A DNA stretch of 6,371 nt from an uncultured Oscillospiraceae bacterium (GTDB lineage: Bacteria > Bacillota > Clostridia > Oscillospirales > Oscillospiraceae). Both the position numbers and the translations under genes were made by a program. This document shows, piece by piece, positions 5,130-6,371 of this stretch (the stretch's first letter is position 1; the number at the start of each line of letters is the position of its first letter). The notes under the pieces are model-generated. The model was not told the origin of the DNA, ran no database searches, and saw only the letters and a list, made by a program, of their open reading frames with translations. The stretch lies in assembly GCA_934515035.1 (NCBI GenBank), contig CAKSXP010000106.1:1-6371 (forward strand), read 5' to 3'.

Positions 5130-6371
5130 TTGGCAACGGAAAAAATGACAATGATAACGCTTTCCGGACCCATGGAACAGGTCGACGAGGCGATAAGGCG
5201 TTTTGTGATCAATCAGGATTTTCATCCCGAAAACGCCGCGGCCGCGATGAAAAATGTCATGCATCTGACCCCGTTCGACGCGATAAACGATTATGCCGAG
5301 CTTTTGACGGAGGCATATTCGCTCGCCGGAGAGCTTGGAATCGAGCCGGAGTACCGCGCTTTTTCCGAAGAGGGATACACGAAGGAGAGCGTTTCCGAGT
5401 GGTTTTCGGACATCCGAAGGCGTCTTGAAAGAATAAAGCAGGAGATCGAGGAGACCGAAAAGAGCAATACGGAAAAAACGGAGGTCATCGAGCGCCTGCT
5501 GCATATCGGCGACGTTGAGGAAAAGCTGTCCGACCTGCTGAACATGAGGTATTCCAAGTTCAGGTTCGGGCGCATCCCAGCCGAGTACTATGAGGGATGC
5601 ATGAAGATCGTCAAAAAGCGCGACGATGTTTTCTTTGTCCGGACGAGCGAGGATAACGAGGCCGACGGCATGGTTTACGGAATGTATTTCGTCCTGCCGA
5701 AATCCGCCGAGCATGTTGACAGCATATTTGCCACGCAGCAGTTTGAACGTATTTATCTTGACAGGGACCTTGCCGGTACCGCGGTCGAGACGAAAACGGT
5801 CCTGACAAACGAGGTGGAGGACGGCAAAAAGCACATAGAAAGCCTCAAGGCAGAGCGTGAAGGACTTTCGCATGAGCTGCGCGAGGATCTCCTCCGCCGG
5901 TACAGCTATGTCAGATTCATGAGCGAGTGCTATTCGCTCCGCTCCATGGCCGGTTACCGCAACGACAGCTTCTATATCGTCGGATGGATACCAAAGGATG
6001 AGGAAGAGGAATTTGTCCGCAGCGTCGAAGAGAGCACATCGGGCGGCAAAGTCGGCGAAGAAGGCGCGGGAACGATGGTGCTGTGGGCACCGAGCGGAAA
6101 GCTCGAGGGCGTCGTCTGGGAGAAGGATAACGGAGGCGAGTTTTCCTGCATCCTGTCCGACGGCGGCAAATCCGGCGTCAAGCCGCCGGTGAAGCTCAAA
6201 ACCGGGTTTCTCTCGAAGATATATTCCCCGTTCGTGGAGATGTACGGTCTGCCCGGATATGGCGAGCTTGATCCGCGCGCGTTTATGGCGATAACCTATA
6301 CGCTGCTTTTCGGTATCATGTATGGCGATATCGGACAGGGCGCGCTGCTGTGCCTGTTCGGCGTCCTGCTC
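5130..6371 (+). CDS. V/A-type ATP synthase subunit I (a-type membrane stator), 3' partial
   Basis: Subunit I anchors the peripheral stalks and provides the ion half-channels against the K ring. The first 414 residues are in the window; the family is usually about 640-660, so most of the membrane domain is missing. The visible part is the cytoplasmic arm. It has a first coiled coil (about 92-135), a conserved FGRIPAEYYEG globular segment (about 146-156), a second coiled coil (about 220-265) and a YIVGWIPKDEEEEF segment near 285. Just before the membrane domain come KTGFLSKIYSPFVEMYGLP and then a hydrophobic stretch containing FGIMYGDIGQG (394-404), the family signature at the end of the first helix. 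Start TTG 5130 is chosen because of the ribosome binding site at 5116-5122; starting at ATG 5145 would remove five residues. No frameshift is seen. Genes for K and the catalytic head are expected beyond the window. Confidence 0.93.
   Translation, partial: MATEKMTMITLSGPMEQVDEAIRRFVINQDFHPENAAAAMKNVMHLTPFDAINDYAELLTEAYSLAGELGIEPEYRAFSEEGYTKESVSEWFSDIRRRLERIKQEIEETEKSNTEKTEVIERLLHIGDVEEKLSDLLNMRYSKFRFGRIPAEYYEGCMKIVKKRDDVFFVRTSEDNEADGMVYGMYFVLPKSAEHVDSIFATQQFERIYLDRDLAGTAVETKTVLTNEVEDGKKHIESLKAEREGLSHELREDLLRRYSYVRFMSECYSLRSMAGYRNDSFYIVGWIPKDEEEEFVRSVEESTSGGKVGEEGAGTMVLWAPSGKLEGVVWEKDNGGEFSCILSDGGKSGVKPPVKLKTGFLSKIYSPFVEMYGLPGYGELDPRAFMAITYTLLFGIMYGDIGQGALLCLFGVLL

Noticed and set aside
4045..5151. 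Long minus-strand open frame (368 codons) opposite the subunit C gene, plus another at 5082-5873 opposite subunit I.
   Set aside because: Both are Arg-rich or low-information translations antisense to well-supported ATPase genes. They are shadows of real genes.
5145..5160. N-terminal MTMIT resembling the start of E. coli LacZ, suggesting vector contamination.
   Set aside because: Only five residues agree, the bases differ, and the frame continues as a complete subunit I arm.

Overview
The window looks like chromosomal DNA of a spore-forming, fairly GC-rich clostridium, most likely an Oscillospirales/Ruminococcaceae-type Firmicute. The reasons are a clear spoIIR sporulation gene, Gram-positive-style Shine-Dalgarno sequences with GTG and TTG starts, a V/A-type ATPase operon as found in many anaerobic clostridia, and an ABC permease tail of a kind I recall from clostridia. 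This placement is an inference from gene content, not from a phylogenetic marker. I see no tRNA, rRNA, CRISPR array, insertion sequence or prophage. Coding density is high, and the only two real intergenic gaps both carry convincing regulatory signals.

Layout. Bases 2-799 (+) are the 3' end of a gene for a probable ABC-transporter permease with a large soluble C-terminal domain. It converges with, and overlaps by 11 bp, a minus-strand group read apgM (2353-3579), ispE (1484-2356), spoIIR (789-1400). ApgM is a cofactor-independent phosphoglycerate mutase of the archaeal type. IspE is the MEP-pathway kinase. SpoIIR is the forespore-to-mother-cell signalling protein of sporulation. apgM and ispE are joined by an ATGA stop/start overlap. 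spoIIR follows after an 83-bp gap that holds a sigma-F-like promoter embedded in a long hairpin ending in a U-run and containing the spoIIR ribosome binding site. Bases 3580-3764 form an AT-rich divergent promoter region. From it the plus strand runs into the start of a V/A-type ATPase operon: a small coiled-coil stalk subunit (3765-4088), subunit C (4081-5112) and subunit I (5130 to the window edge, cut off just after its first membrane segment).

How the parts fit. The minus-strand group pairs two housekeeping metabolic genes, probably transcribed from a sigma-A-type promoter at 3616-3644, with a sporulation gene that appears to have its own forespore promoter. The hairpin between them would stop or silence vegetative read-through into spoIIR while leaving the sporulation transcript translatable. 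The plus-strand group encodes parts of a rotary ATPase: peripheral stalk, central-stalk socket, and the membrane stator that carries the ion half-channels. The remaining subunits are expected downstream of the window.

I found no wholly new biological system. The most interesting item is the overlapping promoter/hairpin/RBS arrangement ahead of spoIIR.
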